A DNA stretch of 7,768 nt, taken from positions 1 to 7,768 of the forward strand of contig JALSPE010000143.1 of the NCBI GenBank assembly GCA_026986085.1, read 5' to 3'. Every line of letters starts with the position of its first letter. Position 1 is the first letter of the stretch. The notes under the pieces were generated by a model, which worked only from the letters and a program-made list of their open reading frames with translations, searched no databases and was not told where the DNA came from. This DNA comes from Campylobacteraceae bacterium (GTDB lineage: Bacteria > Campylobacterota > Campylobacteria > Campylobacterales > Sulfurovaceae). Positions 1 to 6,690 of the stretch are shown here, one piece after another. The translations under genes were made by a program, and so were the position numbers.

Positions 1-688
1 AGTTTTCATCTAAGAGGTTATATATTTTTGCAGCGTTAAGAATACCAGTTTTTGCACTCTCTATATTTGACTCTTTTAATTTGCTATCTAACTTTCTGTC
101 AAATCTGCTAACAAATATACTTATAACTCCTTCAACTCTACCTTCATCACTAAAAGATGAGAAGTTGTTTATACCTTTTTGCATTGCCTCTTGTGCTTTA
201 ACGGCTTGTTGTGGAGAGAATATCAAAGTTGCATTTACACTTATTCCTCTTGACATTAACTCTTCCATAGCTTTGTATCCAGCTTCAGTTGCAGGAACTT
301 TTATCATTACATTTGGTTCATCTATCTCTTTAAATAGCCTTAACCCCTCTTCTATTGTCCCCTGCGTGTCGTTAGATAGGTATGGATCAACTTCTATACT
401 AATATAGCCTTCGCAACCCCTATCGTAACATACTTTTAACTCTTGAGCAGCTGCTTTTATATCTTTTATTGCCAAAGCTTCATACTTCTCTTTTGGGTTT
501 TTACCCTCTAGCTCTTTTAATTGTTCTTTATAAGCTGGTGATTTGGTTATTGCATTGGCAAATATAGATGGATTACTTGTTGCACCATCTATAATACCCT
601 TTTCTATCATCTCTTTTAATCCACTTTTAATAAAATCTCTCTCTATAAAATCTACCCATAGTGAAAAACCTGTTCTATCATCTACCAT
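1..688 (-). CDS. tal: Transaldolase, N-terminal 229 residues (runs off left edge)
   Basis: Transaldolase moves a dihydroxyacetone unit between sugar phosphates in the non-oxidative pentose phosphate pathway, in the cytoplasm. The minus-strand translation starts MVDDRTGFSLWVDFIERDF. It contains the family's TSNPSIF motif (residues 37-43), the E99-V-D motif of an inner barrel strand, and VMIKVPAT (127-134), whose Lys130 is the expected Schiff-base lysine. ISVNATLIFS and the SIFVSRFDRKLD stretch follow, as in the longer bacterial transaldolases of about 320-370 residues, so roughly the last third lies outside the window. The ATG at 688 is preceded by GGAG (699-696) at 7-nt spacing and lies inside the last codons of aat, an 11-bp overlap, which suggests translational coupling. 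No stop or frameshift is seen in the visible part. Family identification is firm; the biological link to the N-degron genes upstream is unknown. Confidence 0.93.
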   Translation of the reverse strand, partial: MVDDRTGFSLWVDFIERDFIKSGLKEMIEKGIIDGATSNPSIFANAITKSPAYKEQLKELEGKNPKEKYEALAIKDIKAAAQELKVCYDRGCEGYISIEVDPYLSNDTQGTIEEGLRLFKEIDEPNVMIKVPATEAGYKAMEELMSRGISVNATLIFSPQQAVKAQEAMQKGINNFSSFSDEGRVEGVISIFVSRFDRKLDSKLKESNIESAKTGILNAAKIYNLLDEN

Positions 689-1409
689 CTTTATACTCCC
701 ATTTTAAATTTTGCCAACTTCCTATATCTCCACCACACTGAAGAGACTCTTCTAGCTCTTCTAAAAATATATCTCTATCTACAAGTTTTGCTCCAAGACT
801 TTGTAAGTGAGGGGTTGGAACTTGACAATCTATAAATTTGTAATTTCTCTCTTTTGCTATGTCGCATAGTGCTTTTAGTGCAATTTTTGAACCATCTGGT
901 TTTAAAGAGACCATACTCTCTCCAAAGAATGCACCTCCTAGTGCAACTCCATATAAGCCTCCAATTAGCTCACTATCTTCATAAACCTCTACAGAGTGAG
1001 CAAAACCCATTTTATGTAGCTCTATATAGGCTTCTCTCATCTGTTTAATTAACCATGTTCCCTCTGTATATTCTCTAGTTTTAGCGCACAAAAGAATAAC
1101 TTTTTCAAAGTCATTATCAAATTTTACCACATATTTTCTATTTTTTAGCACTTTTTTAAAAGATTTTCTAATAATAAAATCATCAGGATATAAAATTAAA
1201 CGAGGATTAGGAGACCACCATAAAATTGGGTCATTCTCGTTAAACCATGGGAATATTCCTTTTCTATAGGCAGTAAGTATTCTATTTGGTTCCAAACCAC
1301 CCCCATAAGCCAATAAGCCCTCATCACTAGCAAACTTAGGATTAGGAAAGTTAAAACTAAATTTGCTAAGAGGTGGAATTAGATAGTCGTCGTCAAATAT
1401 AGATGACAC
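678..1409 (-). CDS. aat: Leucyl/phenylalanyl-tRNA--protein transferase
   Basis: Aat transfers Leu or Phe from aminoacyl-tRNA to proteins with N-terminal Arg or Lys, creating primary N-degrons that ClpS recognises. The 243 residues are close to the roughly 234 of the E. coli enzyme. Visible family motifs are GLLAYGGGL (31-39), GIFPWF (51-56), WWSPNPR (64-70), EGTWL (116-120), GGLYGVALGGAFFGESMVS (150-168) and DCQ...HLQSLGA (194-207). Glu164 and Gln196 match the spacing of the E. coli active-site pair E156/Q188. The start is GTG, not ATG: an AAGGAG Shine-Dalgarno (1420-1415) lies 5 nt upstream, and the clpA stop TAG shares its last base with the GTG (TAGTG). Its place after clpS and clpA puts substrate tagging, recognition and unfolding in one transcript. 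The gene looks intact. Confidence 0.96.
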   Translation of the reverse strand: MSSIFDDDYLIPPLSKFSFNFPNPKFASDEGLLAYGGGLEPNRILTAYRKGIFPWFNENDPILWWSPNPRLILYPDDFIIRKSFKKVLKNRKYVVKFDNDFEKVILLCAKTREYTEGTWLIKQMREAYIELHKMGFAHSVEVYEDSELIGGLYGVALGGAFFGESMVSLKPDGSKIALKALCDIAKERNYKFIDCQVPTPHLQSLGAKLVDRDIFLEELEESLQCGGDIGSWQNLKWEYKDGR

Positions 1410-1420
1410 TAACTCTCCTT
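1407..1420 (-). promoter_or_regulatory. Ribosome binding site and TAGTG stop/start junction for aat
   Basis: Read on the minus strand, AAGGAG (1420-1415) is followed by AGTTA and then GTG (1409-1407). The clpA stop TAG (1411-1409) shares one base with the GTG. The strong Shine-Dalgarno inside the last clpA codons decides the GTG start of aat and implies stop-restart translation. Confidence 0.85.
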
Positions 1421-3634
1421 ATAGTTAAATGTAAATTGATTATCTCTAAAGCCAACTGATACCTCTCCTCCGTTTTTTAGAGAGCCAAAGAGAATTTCGT
1501 TACTTAATTTCTCTTTTATTTTACTATCTATAACTCTTGCTATATCTCTTGCTCCAAAACCTTTATATGACTCTTTAGCTATCTCTTTTTGAGCAGATTG
1601 AGTTACCTTTATAGATACACCTTTTGGCTTTAATAGATTGTTTAGTTTAGCTAATTCTATTTTAACAATTTTTACCAAATCATCTTCTGATAACTTTTTA
1701 AACTCTACAACTTTGTTTAAACGATTTCTAAATTCGCTACTAAAGAACTCTTTTACAGCTTTATCGTTTTTGGAACTCTCGCTTTTGTTAAAGCCCATTA
1801 CATTAGCCTCTTTTGTTCCAAGGTTAGATGTCATTATTAATATAACATTTTTAAAATCACTAACAACACCATTATTATCTGTAAGTTTTGCTCCATCCAT
1901 AATTTGTAAAAGAATATTCATAATATCTGGATGGGCTTTTTCTATCTCGTCTAAAAGCAAAACAGTATGAGGGTGCTTTTTAATTATCTCTGTAAGTAAT
2001 CCCCCTTGTTCAAACCCAACATATCCTGGAGGTGCACCAATAAGGCGGCTAACTGCGTGTTTTTCCATATATTCACTCATATCTAATCTCTCAAAGTGAA
2101 TACCCAACTCTTCGGCCAATGCCATAGAGAGAGCTGTCTTTCCAACCCCTGTTGGTCCAATAAATAAGAAGCTTCCAATTGGAGTATTTGGATTATTTAA
2201 CCCAGCATAAGATCTATTTATAGCAGTAGTTAAACTCTTAATTGCTTCATCTTGAGATATTATCTTTTTAGCTAAATTTTTATCTAAATTTTTCAGCATT
2301 TGGCTCTCTTCTTGCTTTATTGTAGCAGGTGGTAGTTTTAGCATTTTAGATACAATATTTGCAATATCATCTTTTTCTATAGTGTAATCTTTTTTACCCC
2401 TTAACATAAAGTGAGCCCCTGCATCATCTATAATATCTAATGCCTTATCTGGTAAAAATCTATCGTGAATATATTTAACACTTAAATCTATTGCACTTTG
2501 CATTGCTTCATCACTAAATTTTATATTGTGATACTTTTCATATTTATGTTGAACACCTTTTAGTATCTTAAATGTATCTTCGTGTGATGGCTCATTTACA
2601 TCTACTTTTCCAAAACGGCGAGAGAGAGCTTTATCTTTATCAAAGAAGTTTCTATACTCTTGGTGTGTTGTTGCTCCAATGCACTTTAACTCTCCTCTAG
2701 CTAAGGCCGGTTTTAAAAGGTTACTAGCATCCATACTACCACCACTTGTGCTTCCTGCTCCAACTAAAGTGTGAATTTCATCTATAAAGAGTATTGCATC
2801 TTCATGCTCTTTTAACTCTTTTATAACCCCTTTTAATCTCTTTTCAAAGTCTCCTCTATATTTTGTTCCTGCAATTAGCGAACCCATATCAAGTGCAAAA
2901 AGTTTAGAGTTCTGAATAACTTCTGGAACACTTTTATTTGCAATTTTAAGTGCCAACCCTTCGGCTATTGCAGTTTTACCAACACCTGGCTCTCCAACTA
3001 AAAGTGGGTTGTTTTTTTTGCGACGACAAAGAATTTGCATAACTCTATCTATCTCACCCTCTCGCCCTATAACTTCATCTATCTTTCCACTTTGTGCCAA
3101 AGATGTAAGTTCAACTGTATATTTATCTAAATTTGGGTGTTGGCTCTCCTCTTCTTCACTCTTTTCTAGTGCTGATAGATCAAATCCATCAACATCTTCA
3201 AGAGACTCTTTTTCACTTAAATTATGAGATAGATACTCTAAAATATCTAATCTTTCAATCCCCTCTTGTTGTAAAAGAGCAGTAGCGTAACTCCCCTCTT
3301 GTAGCATAATTGCTGCTAACATATCTCCAATAGTTGCCTCTTTTTTTCCCGAAGAGTTTACATGTATCATCATCTCATTTATGGCTTGAGATAGTGGCAT
3401 TGTCTCCATTGGTTCAGCATCATCATGAATTACTGGCACATGCTCTTTTAGGTATCCATTTAAAAACTCTAACATTCTATCTACATTTGCACCAAGTGCT
3501 GTTAAAATTTTATACCCATCTTTAGAGTTAATTATAGAAAATAGTATATGCTCTAGTGTAATATACTCATGTCTTCTATCTTTTGCTAAAAGCATACTTT
3601 TGTTAAATACTCTATTTAATTGTTCACTTATCAT
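1409..3634 (-). CDS. clpA: ATP-dependent Clp protease ATP-binding subunit ClpA
   Basis: ClpA is the AAA+ hexamer that unfolds substrates and feeds them into ClpP. The 741 residues compare with 758 in E. coli. Domains in order are an N-terminal Clp_N double repeat (about 1-140), an acidic linker (about 140-165, with a run of Glu), the D1 AAA+ module and the D2 module. D1 has Walker A GEPGVGKT (214-221), pore loop KYRG (258-261), Walker B FIDE (283-286) and LSRRF (337-341). D2 has Walker A GPTGVGKT (493-500), GYVG pore loop (537-540), Walker B LLDE (560-563) and FRNRL (635-639). MGF at 613-615 sits where E. coli ClpA has the IGL loop that docks onto ClpP, so ClpP partnership is expected. No ClpB-type middle coiled coil is present, which rules out ClpB. 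The ATG lies 3 bp after the clpS stop, with AAAGGA (3646-3641) at 6-nt spacing. clpP is not in the window. Confidence 0.97.
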   Translation of the reverse strand: MISEQLNRVFNKSMLLAKDRRHEYITLEHILFSIINSKDGYKILTALGANVDRMLEFLNGYLKEHVPVIHDDAEPMETMPLSQAINEMMIHVNSSGKKEATIGDMLAAIMLQEGSYATALLQQEGIERLDILEYLSHNLSEKESLEDVDGFDLSALEKSEEEESQHPNLDKYTVELTSLAQSGKIDEVIGREGEIDRVMQILCRRKKNNPLLVGEPGVGKTAIAEGLALKIANKSVPEVIQNSKLFALDMGSLIAGTKYRGDFEKRLKGVIKELKEHEDAILFIDEIHTLVGAGSTSGGSMDASNLLKPALARGELKCIGATTHQEYRNFFDKDKALSRRFGKVDVNEPSHEDTFKILKGVQHKYEKYHNIKFSDEAMQSAIDLSVKYIHDRFLPDKALDIIDDAGAHFMLRGKKDYTIEKDDIANIVSKMLKLPPATIKQEESQMLKNLDKNLAKKIISQDEAIKSLTTAINRSYAGLNNPNTPIGSFLFIGPTGVGKTALSMALAEELGIHFERLDMSEYMEKHAVSRLIGAPPGYVGFEQGGLLTEIIKKHPHTVLLLDEIEKAHPDIMNILLQIMDGAKLTDNNGVVSDFKNVILIMTSNLGTKEANVMGFNKSESSKNDKAVKEFFSSEFRNRLNKVVEFKKLSEDDLVKIVKIELAKLNNLLKPKGVSIKVTQSAQKEIAKESYKGFGARDIARVIDSKIKEKLSNEILFGSLKNGGEVSVGFRDNQFTFNYKES

Positions 3635-3637
3635 ATT

Positions 3638-3940
3638 TTATCCTTTATCTAACTCCATAGTTGCAAGAAGTGGAAATCCATTTCTTTTTGCTTCACTCTT
3701 TACTTGATGCACCTTTGTTTGTGCAATCTCTTTTACATATGCTCCACACACAGCTTTTCCTTTTTGGTGGACTAGCCAAGTTATTTTATTTGCTTCATCG
3801 ATATTTTTATGGAATATCTTCATTAAGATATCTATAACAAAATCCATTGGTGTATAGTCATCGTTATGAAGAATAACTTTATACATTGGTGGATTTGCTA
3901 AATCTAACTCTACTTCTGTTGCCTCTTGAATGTTTGGCAC
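3638..3940 (-). CDS. clpS: ClpS, N-degron adaptor for ClpAP
   Basis: ClpS binds N-terminal Leu, Phe, Tyr or Trp residues and delivers the protein to the ClpA N-domain. The 100 residues include the signature PPMYKVILHNDDYTPMDFV (17-35). By ungapped comparison with E. coli ClpS, Asn26, Asp27, Asp28, Thr30, Met32 and His58 correspond to N34, D35, D36, T38, M40 and H66 of the amino-acid pocket. The position of E. coli Met62 is Thr54, next to an unusual Trp55 (see findings). KAVCGAYVKEIAQTKV (62-77) is the conserved second half. The start is GTG at 3940, supported by AGGAG (3952-3948) at 7-nt spacing. The next in-frame Met is Met19, inside the conserved domain, so the GTG start is preferred. It is the first gene of the clpS-clpA-aat-tal cluster and is read from the divergent promoter shared with bioD. 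Confidence 0.97.
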   Translation of the reverse strand: MPNIQEATEVELDLANPPMYKVILHNDDYTPMDFVIDILMKIFHKNIDEANKITWLVHQKGKAVCGAYVKEIAQTKVHQVKSEAKRNGFPLLATMELDKG

Positions 3941-3952
3941 TTTTTAACTCCT
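3938..3952 (-). promoter_or_regulatory. Ribosome binding site deciding the GTG start of clpS
   Basis: On the minus strand AGGAG (3952-3948) precedes GTG (3940-3938) by TTAAAAA, 7 nt. No in-frame ATG lies between this site and the conserved ClpS domain, so GTG is the likely start. Confidence 0.8.
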
Positions 3953-3968
3953 AATTTACACAAAATAT

Positions 3969-3980
3969 ATTATAATTATA
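3969..3980. promoter_or_regulatory. Palindromic divergent -10 region for clpS and bioD
   Basis: The perfect palindrome TATAATTATA (3971-3980) gives TATAAT on the plus strand (3971-3976, toward bioD) and on the minus strand (3980-3975, toward clpS). A second minus-strand TATAAT overlaps it at 3974-3969. Predicted starts about 7 nt downstream would leave leaders of roughly 20-30 nt on both sides. No TTGACA-like -35 box is visible; weak or absent -35 boxes in AT-rich surroundings are usual for the main sigma factor in Campylobacterota. The whole gap between the two start codons is only 66 bp, so both promoters must lie here unless transcripts are leaderless or read through. Confidence 0.6.
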
Positions 3981-4006
3981 CAAAAATTTTTAAAGATTTG
4001 CAGAAA

Positions 4007-4636
4007 ATGAGTAAAAAAATATTTATTACCGCTACAAATACCAATATTGGTAAAACCTACACATCTATAAAACTGCTTGAACACTTAGGTAAGCAGGGTA
4101 TTAAGATAGGTGCATTTAAACCTATAGAAACTGGTATAGATAATATACCACAAGATGCTCTAAAGTTGTTAGAGATTTGTAAAAAATATAATAAAAATTT
4201 TAAAAATCTATCACCTTTTGATATAACTGCCTACACTTTTGCTCTACCAGCTGCACCATTTTGTGCAGATAAAAATAGAGTTATAGATATAGATTTTATT
4301 AAAAAGAGAGCTAAAGAGCTAGAGTCGATGTGCGATTTTCTTTTAATTGAGGGTGCAGGTGGATTGATGGTTCCTATAAAAGAGGATTACTTTATTATAG
4401 ATTTAATTAAAGAGTTAAATATAAAAGCTTTGCTTGTAACACCAAGCCATTTGGGGTGTATAAATGAGACTCTACTTAGCATAGAAGCACTTAAAAGAAG
4501 AGATATTAGCTTTGATTGGTGTGTAAATTTATATAAAGATGTAGATAGCTTTAGTGTAACCACAAAGCCTTTTTATGATAAAAAATTTAAAAATTGGCAA
4601 ACTATTAATAGTTATATTGATAAAATATATTTTTAA
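4007..4636 (+). CDS. bioD: Dethiobiotin synthetase
   Basis: BioD uses ATP and CO2 to close the ureido ring of dethiobiotin, the step before biotin synthase. The 209 residues show the P-loop A-T-N-T-N-I-G-K-T (9-17), KPIETG (38-43), IEGAGGLMVPI (114-124) and HLGCINETLLS (148-158), all BioD hallmarks. The P-loop has Ala where most BioD proteins have Gly (GTDT...GKT); the Helicobacter pylori protein, as remembered, has the same ATNTN form, so this is probably a lineage feature and not decay. The start is the ATG at 4007 (MSKKIFITAT). An in-frame ATG at 3926 would add 27 residues but would have to be transcribed from inside clpS, upstream of the -10 box. The Shine-Dalgarno is weak. It is first in the bioD-pyrB-pabB cluster; no other bio genes are nearby. 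Confidence 0.94.
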   Translation: MSKKIFITATNTNIGKTYTSIKLLEHLGKQGIKIGAFKPIETGIDNIPQDALKLLEICKKYNKNFKNLSPFDITAYTFALPAAPFCADKNRVIDIDFIKKRAKELESMCDFLLIEGAGGLMVPIKEDYFIIDLIKELNIKALLVTPSHLGCINETLLSIEALKRRDISFDWCVNLYKDVDSFSVTTKPFYDKKFKNWQTINSYIDKIYF

Positions 4637-4648
4637 AAAAGGCTTACT

Positions 4649-5536
4649 ATGCAACATTTGGTTGATGTAGATAATTTTACAATAGAAGAGATAGATAAAA
4701 TATTAGATGATGCAGCCTCTTTTAAGCTTAAAATGCCACCTAAACTTTTAGAGAATAAACTAATTATTACACTCTTTTTTGAAGCCTCTACAAGAACTAG
4801 AAGCTCTTTTGAAGTAGCTGCTAAAAGGCTTGGAGCTAGTGTTGTTCATCTTGACCCTGCTAAATCTTCTACAAAAAAAGGCGAAACCCTAAATGATACT
4901 TTTGCTAATCTTTGTGCAATGGCTCCAGATGGTGTAATTTTAAGGCATAGCGAAAATGAGAGTGCAAAAATTTTAGCAAATATGAACTTAGCTCCTGTAA
5001 TTAATGCTGGAACAGGAAACTTAGCTCACCCAACACAGGCATTGCTTGACCTCTTTACAATAAAAGAGCACTTTAAAGGTAAAATAGAGGGTAAAAAAAT
5101 TGCGATAGTAGGTGATATTATAAATTCAAGAGTAGCTAGTTCATCTATTAAATTATATAAAAAAATGGGGCTAGATGTTACTTTGGTTGCGCCAAAAGAG
5201 TTTATGCCAAAGAGCGATTTGAAGCAAAGCGATAAGTTAGAAGATGTGTTAGATAGGGTAGATTTAATAATTAGTTTAAGAGCGCAGTTAGAGCGACACA
5301 AAAAGCCAATTTTTGAAGATTATGGAGAGTATGCAAAACATTACTGTATAACAAAAGATATGTTAGAGGGTAGAGATTTGGCAATTATGCATCCAGGACC
5401 TGTAATGCGAAATATAGATATTAGCGATGATGTGCTAGAGAGTAACAGTTCTCTTGTATTAAAGCAAGTTAGTAATGGTGTATTTGTTAGAATGGCTGTT
5501 TTAAAACATCTACTTTTGGACTCTAATGGCAATTGA
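4649..5536 (+). CDS. pyrB: Aspartate carbamoyltransferase catalytic subunit
   Basis: PyrB condenses carbamoyl phosphate with aspartate, the committed step of pyrimidine synthesis. The 295 residues match the shorter bacterial catalytic chains (E. coli has about 310). Motifs are FFEASTRTRSSFE (43-55) with the S-T-R-T-R carbamoyl-phosphate loop, SSTKKGETLNDT (73-84) with Lys77 at the place of E. coli Lys84, HPTQALLDL (127-135), and MHPGPVMRN (247-255). SLRAQLER (209-216) fits the aspartate-binding loop; an ornithine transcarbamylase would be expected to differ here. AAAAGG (4637-4642) stands 6 nt before the ATG, 12 bp after the bioD stop. No pyrI regulatory subunit is seen, so the enzyme may act as a bare trimer or with a partner encoded elsewhere. 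No leader hairpin or attenuator typical of some pyrB operons was noticed upstream. Confidence 0.96.
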   Translation: MQHLVDVDNFTIEEIDKILDDAASFKLKMPPKLLENKLIITLFFEASTRTRSSFEVAAKRLGASVVHLDPAKSSTKKGETLNDTFANLCAMAPDGVILRHSENESAKILANMNLAPVINAGTGNLAHPTQALLDLFTIKEHFKGKIEGKKIAIVGDIINSRVASSSIKLYKKMGLDVTLVAPKEFMPKSDLKQSDKLEDVLDRVDLIISLRAQLERHKKPIFEDYGEYAKHYCITKDMLEGRDLAIMHPGPVMRNIDISDDVLESNSSLVLKQVSNGVFVRMAVLKHLLLDSNGN

Positions 5537-6497
5537 ATTTATCAGCAGATATAGGGGGTTTTCTAAAATTAACCACCTTGGTTCAAAAAAGGAGCCATTT
5601 TTATTTATAATATCTTATGACAAGTCAAAAATTTATGTAGAACCATTAAAGAGTTTAAGTGGAGATATAGCTTACAGTTTTGATATTAATAGTAGATTAG
5701 ATATAGAAAAAAAGGCAATTTTAGAGAAGTATCCTATAGGTTATAAATCTTATTTAAACTATTTTTATAAAGTAAAAGAGGAGATAAAAAGAGGTAATAC
5801 ATATTTGTTGAATTTAACATTTAAGACAAAAATTGAGACAAACCTTACTCTATTTGAGATATTTGCAAGAGCAAAAGCACCATACAGGTTATTAATAGAT
5901 GATAGTTTTGTATGTTTTTCGCCCGAGTGTTTTGTAACAATTAGAGATAATGTAATATCTACTTTTCCAATGAAAGGAACAATCGATGCATCAATTGATA
6001 ATGCAAAAGAGAAGATACTTTTAGATGAAAAAGAGAGTGCAGAACATACTATGATTGTAGATTTAATGAGAAACGATTTAAATATAGTTGCTTCTGATAC
6101 GAGTGTTCCTAAGTTTAGATATATAGATAAGATAAAAGCAGGAGATAAAGATCTTTTGCAAGTTAGCTCAAGAGTAGAAGCAAAGCTAGAAGATAATTGG
6201 AGTAGCCGTTTGGGAGATATTTTAGATAGCTTAACTCCAGCAGGTTCAATTACAGGAACACCAAAGAGAAAAACTGTAGAGTTAATAGATGAGATAGAGC
6301 CAGATAGCAGAGGGTTATATTCGGGTATTTTTGGTATATATGATGGGCTTAATATGCAATCGGCTGTTATAATTAGAGCTATATCAAAAGAGAAAAACTC
6401 TTTTTATTACCATAGCGGGGGTGGTATAACTATCGATTCTGACCCTAAAAGTGAGTATCAAGAGATGTTAGATAAGATATATCTACCACTACTTTAG
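5526..6497 (+). CDS. pabB: Aminodeoxychorismate synthase component I
   Basis: PabB converts chorismate and ammonia (from the PabA glutaminase) to 4-amino-4-deoxychorismate, the folate precursor. The 323 residues hold the chorismate-binding domain with only a short N-terminal part; E. coli PabB is about 450 residues. Motifs are PMKGT (148-152), ESAEHTMIVDLMRNDL (170-185), LTPAGSITGTPKRKTVELID (236-255), GLYSGIFGIYDG (263-274) and SGGGITIDSDPKSEYQEML (297-315). Lys150 in PMKGT is the covalent lysine typical of PabB, where anthranilate synthase TrpE normally has Ala; this favours PabB over TrpE. The ATG overlaps the end of pyrB by 11 bp and has only a weak GGA (5518-5520) upstream, so translational coupling to pyrB is likely. 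pabA and pabC are not in the window. Confidence 0.92.
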   Translation: MAIEFISRYRGFSKINHLGSKKEPFLFIISYDKSKIYVEPLKSLSGDIAYSFDINSRLDIEKKAILEKYPIGYKSYLNYFYKVKEEIKRGNTYLLNLTFKTKIETNLTLFEIFARAKAPYRLLIDDSFVCFSPECFVTIRDNVISTFPMKGTIDASIDNAKEKILLDEKESAEHTMIVDLMRNDLNIVASDTSVPKFRYIDKIKAGDKDLLQVSSRVEAKLEDNWSSRLGDILDSLTPAGSITGTPKRKTVELIDEIEPDSRGLYSGIFGIYDGLNMQSAVIIRAISKEKNSFYYHSGGGITIDSDPKSEYQEMLDKIYLPLL

Positions 6498-6520
6498 GCA
6501 ACTATTAAAAATTCAATACC

Positions 6521-6536
6521 TTAACTTTTTAACTTT
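6521..6536 (+). repeat. Tandem 8-bp repeat TTAACTTT x2
   Basis: TTAACTTT occurs twice head to tail (6521-6528 and 6529-6536). The T-rich stretch TTTTTAA (6526-6532) could also pair with TTAAAAA (6505-6511) over a 14-nt loop just after the pabB stop. That would be a weak, all-AT hairpin and is not a convincing terminator. Confidence 0.4.
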
Positions 6537-6643
6537 ATGCAAACAGTGCCATTAGCATAGATACTAAAAAAATCAATATACAATATCCAAAAGTTACTCT
6601 ATTTCATATTTGATGCTAAGTAATTAACAATTAATCTCCGGAC

Positions 6644-6661
6644 CCTCGAATTCATTCGAGG
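6644..6661. repeat. Palindrome 1, GAATTCATTC-core hairpin
   Basis: CCTCGAAT (6644-6651) and ATTCGAGG (6654-6661) are perfect reverse complements around TC: an 8-bp stem, in practice 7 bp with a TTCA loop. This is the most stable local hairpin in the window by inspection. It is not followed by a T-run on either strand: the plus strand continues into TAAAAAAAG and the minus strand into GTCCGG. It is therefore not a textbook Rho-independent terminator. Its core CGAATTCATTCG recurs inverted at 6692-6703. Confidence 0.75.
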
Positions 6662-6662
6662 T

Positions 6663-6680
6663 AAAAAAAGTTTAAACTTT
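6663..6680 (-). terminator. Palindrome 2, possible minus-strand terminator
   Basis: AAAGTTTAAACTTT (6667-6680) is a perfect 14-bp palindrome. Read on the minus strand, downstream of the HAD gene, it runs directly into a seven-T tract (complement of A6663-A6669), the layout of a Rho-independent terminator. The stem contains only one G-C pair, so termination would be weak. The distance of about 80 nt from the HAD stop codon is plausible. Confidence 0.35.
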
Positions 6681-6690
6681 AATAATAGTC

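Noticed and set aside
81..407. Plus-strand open frame of 108 codons opposite tal
   Set aside because: It lies entirely within transaldolase, whose motifs are clear on the minus strand. Its translation is low-complexity (Ser, Leu, Ile rich), as expected from the antisense of an AT-rich gene.
1638..1970. Plus-strand open frame of 110 codons inside clpA
   Set aside because: It is antisense to the conserved D2 module of ClpA, with no Shine-Dalgarno or family resemblance. The same applies to shorter antisense frames at 854-1048, 3009-3227 and 3334-3525.
3926..4006. N-terminal extension of bioD by 27 residues from an in-frame ATG
   Set aside because: It begins inside clpS, upstream of the plausible -10 box, and precedes the conserved BioD start MSKKIFITAT. 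It is open frame by chance.
5026..5301. Minus-strand open frames inside pyrB (also 5341-5532)
   Set aside because: They are opposite conserved PyrB motifs and have Ser/Leu/Ile-rich shadow composition.
6505..6532. TTAAAAA/TTTTTAA hairpin as a terminator for pabB
   Set aside because: The stem has no G-C pair and a 14-nt loop, so it is unlikely to be stable enough.
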